Positions 63,225 through 64,000 of a stretch of DNA of 64,000 bases are shown piece after piece. Under the pieces are notes generated by a model. The model was not told the DNA's origin, made no database searches, and was given only the letters and a program-made list of their open reading frames with translations. The position numbers and the translations under genes are program-made. Source of the stretch: Hetaerina americana (Eukaryota > Arthropoda > Insecta > Odonata > Calopterygidae); assembly GCA_022747635.1 (NCBI GenBank), contig JAKTNV010000003.1, forward strand, positions 10,270,548 through 10,334,547, written 5' to 3'. Each line of letters starts with the position of its first letter. Position 1 is the stretch's first letter.

Positions 63225-63345
63225 TCAAGCCATAAATACAGTTATCAACCCGAAGGTCGGTTTGGTAAGGTGATGGTAGATGCTCGGGAATCGAACCCGG
63301 GCTCTCCAATCTAACGTTATGCCTCTGGACTACCACGTCCCCTCC
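63225..63345 (-). mobile_element. tRNA-derived SINE or SINE head with SINE-B tail
   Basis: Read on the - strand, GGTAGTCCAGAGGC (A-box region) is followed by a perfect Pol III B box GGTTCGATTCC (63287-63297 in + coordinates) within a T-arm-like CCGGG/CCCGA. This is followed by a tail ACCAAACCGACCTTCGGG TTGATAACTG. The same tail ends the repeats at 54062 and 45180. The tRNA-like part lacks a convincing D arm and anticodon stem, so a functional tRNA gene is unlikely. Confidence 0.72.
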
Positions 63346-63779
63346 GAGTATAAGCATCATGAAATAAACATGCATTTTTTTAGTTTCTTAACCATCAACC
63401 AGTAATCAGTGTTACAAATGTGAAATTCATACTCCTTTCATAAGTCTGACACATTTTTTCTATAATAAATTATTTAACCCAAGTTTGGCATTGAAAAAAT
63501 ATTGTTGCGAAAATGTCCAATCCGGCACACTAGTACCTAAGTTGCACGGATTTAAAATGTGAAACATTGCAGCCTTTAATCGAGAAAGGGAAAGTACATT
63601 TCTGATAATATCTTTTTTTGATATGCTGAACGGCTCTGCATCTCCGTGATGTCCGTGCTTGCAAGGGGCTTCCGCACTTCAGTCGTATTGGTAAAATGCT
63701 TTGGCGAGCAGGCGGTAGGGATCGGAATTTTTTATGGCTCTTGGCTCCGGCAGCAGATGCGCCCTATCTTCCTCGGTGG
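63346..63779. other. AT-rich non-coding DNA
   Basis: No feature recognised before the final pyrimidine tract. Confidence 0.5.
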
Positions 63780-63970
63780 CAGAAAGCCGTCGACTCTCGC
63801 CTCTGCCCCTTCCCACCTTCACATCCCTCCCCGCCTTCCATTGTCTTATTTCCCCCTCCAATCCCTCTTCCTCACACCCTCGAGTCTTTCTGATTCCTCC
63901 CTCGTCTTCCTATCCACCTCTCCGTTGGCCCCCACTTAATATCTCTTTCTCGACCCCTTTTTTTATATTT
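63780..63970 (+). other. Pyrimidine-rich tract at the window end
   Basis: C+T-rich on the + strand and ending in a T-run. The overlapping + frames are compositional. Confidence 0.55.
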
Positions 63971-64000
63971 TTTTAATATTTTGATTGCAGATCAGGGGTG

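Noticed and set aside
63270..63345. Functional tRNA gene on the - strand
   Set aside because: The B box is perfect, but the D arm, anticodon stem and acceptor pairing are not convincing, and the tail is shared with other repeats. A SINE head fits better.

Overview
This window looks like non-coding chromosomal DNA (intergenic or deep intronic) from an arthropod or similar invertebrate. The basis is indirect: an AT-rich background, no dense ORFs or operons, long (TA)n microsatellites, tRNA-derived SINEs with Pol III B boxes, and an intact mariner (DD34D) DNA transposon. I recognise no host protein-coding gene, and I found no convincing conserved exon, rRNA, canonical tRNA or CRISPR array. The species cannot be fixed from the sequence. 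The only open reading frame that clearly encodes a known protein is the mariner transposase at 52936-53982.

Layout. From 1 to 34.7 kb the DNA is mostly AT-rich and unannotatable. It is punctuated by short GC-rich, often CpG-containing islands (about 5.0, 8.9, 11.8, 13.4, 16.2, 17.5, 20.1, 28.5 kb), pyrimidine-rich tracts (2.8, 22.3, 23.4 kb), an 82-bp tandem duplication (8.1 kb) and an old diverged tandem duplication (15.2-15.7 kb). A tRNA-derived SINE (SINE-A) lies at 34.75-35.06 kb; its sister copy lies in reverse orientation at 62.44-62.73 kb. An imperfect fold-back element is at 39.8 kb and a purine-rich block at 40.9-41.6 kb. (TA)n arrays occur at 25.2, 41.7, 48.2 and 51.9-52.7 kb. A second repeat family (SINE-B) has copies at 45.2 kb (+) and 54.06-54.3 kb (-), and shares its 3' tail with a tRNA-like SINE at 63.2 kb (-).

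The most interesting stretch is 51.9-55.7 kb. Two long perfect palindromes (252 bp and 236 bp) and a 32-bp palindrome sit head to tail inside (TA)n arrays, immediately left of the mariner. A third, imperfect inverted pair lies at 55.56-55.71 kb. The non-TA units of the first two palindromes end in the same terminus, TAAGTGTTATA followed by a TA run. All three structures contain a short motif resembling a hammerhead-ribozyme core: a (C)TGANRA-like box, one extra base, a 5-bp helix, then a GAAA/GAGA box. The helix sequence differs in each copy but stays base-paired, which argues for an RNA structure. Short retroelement-derived units carrying hammerhead-like motifs and repeatedly deposited as inverted pairs in TA repeats would explain this. 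Penelope-like elements are the known precedent, but assignment to them is inference.
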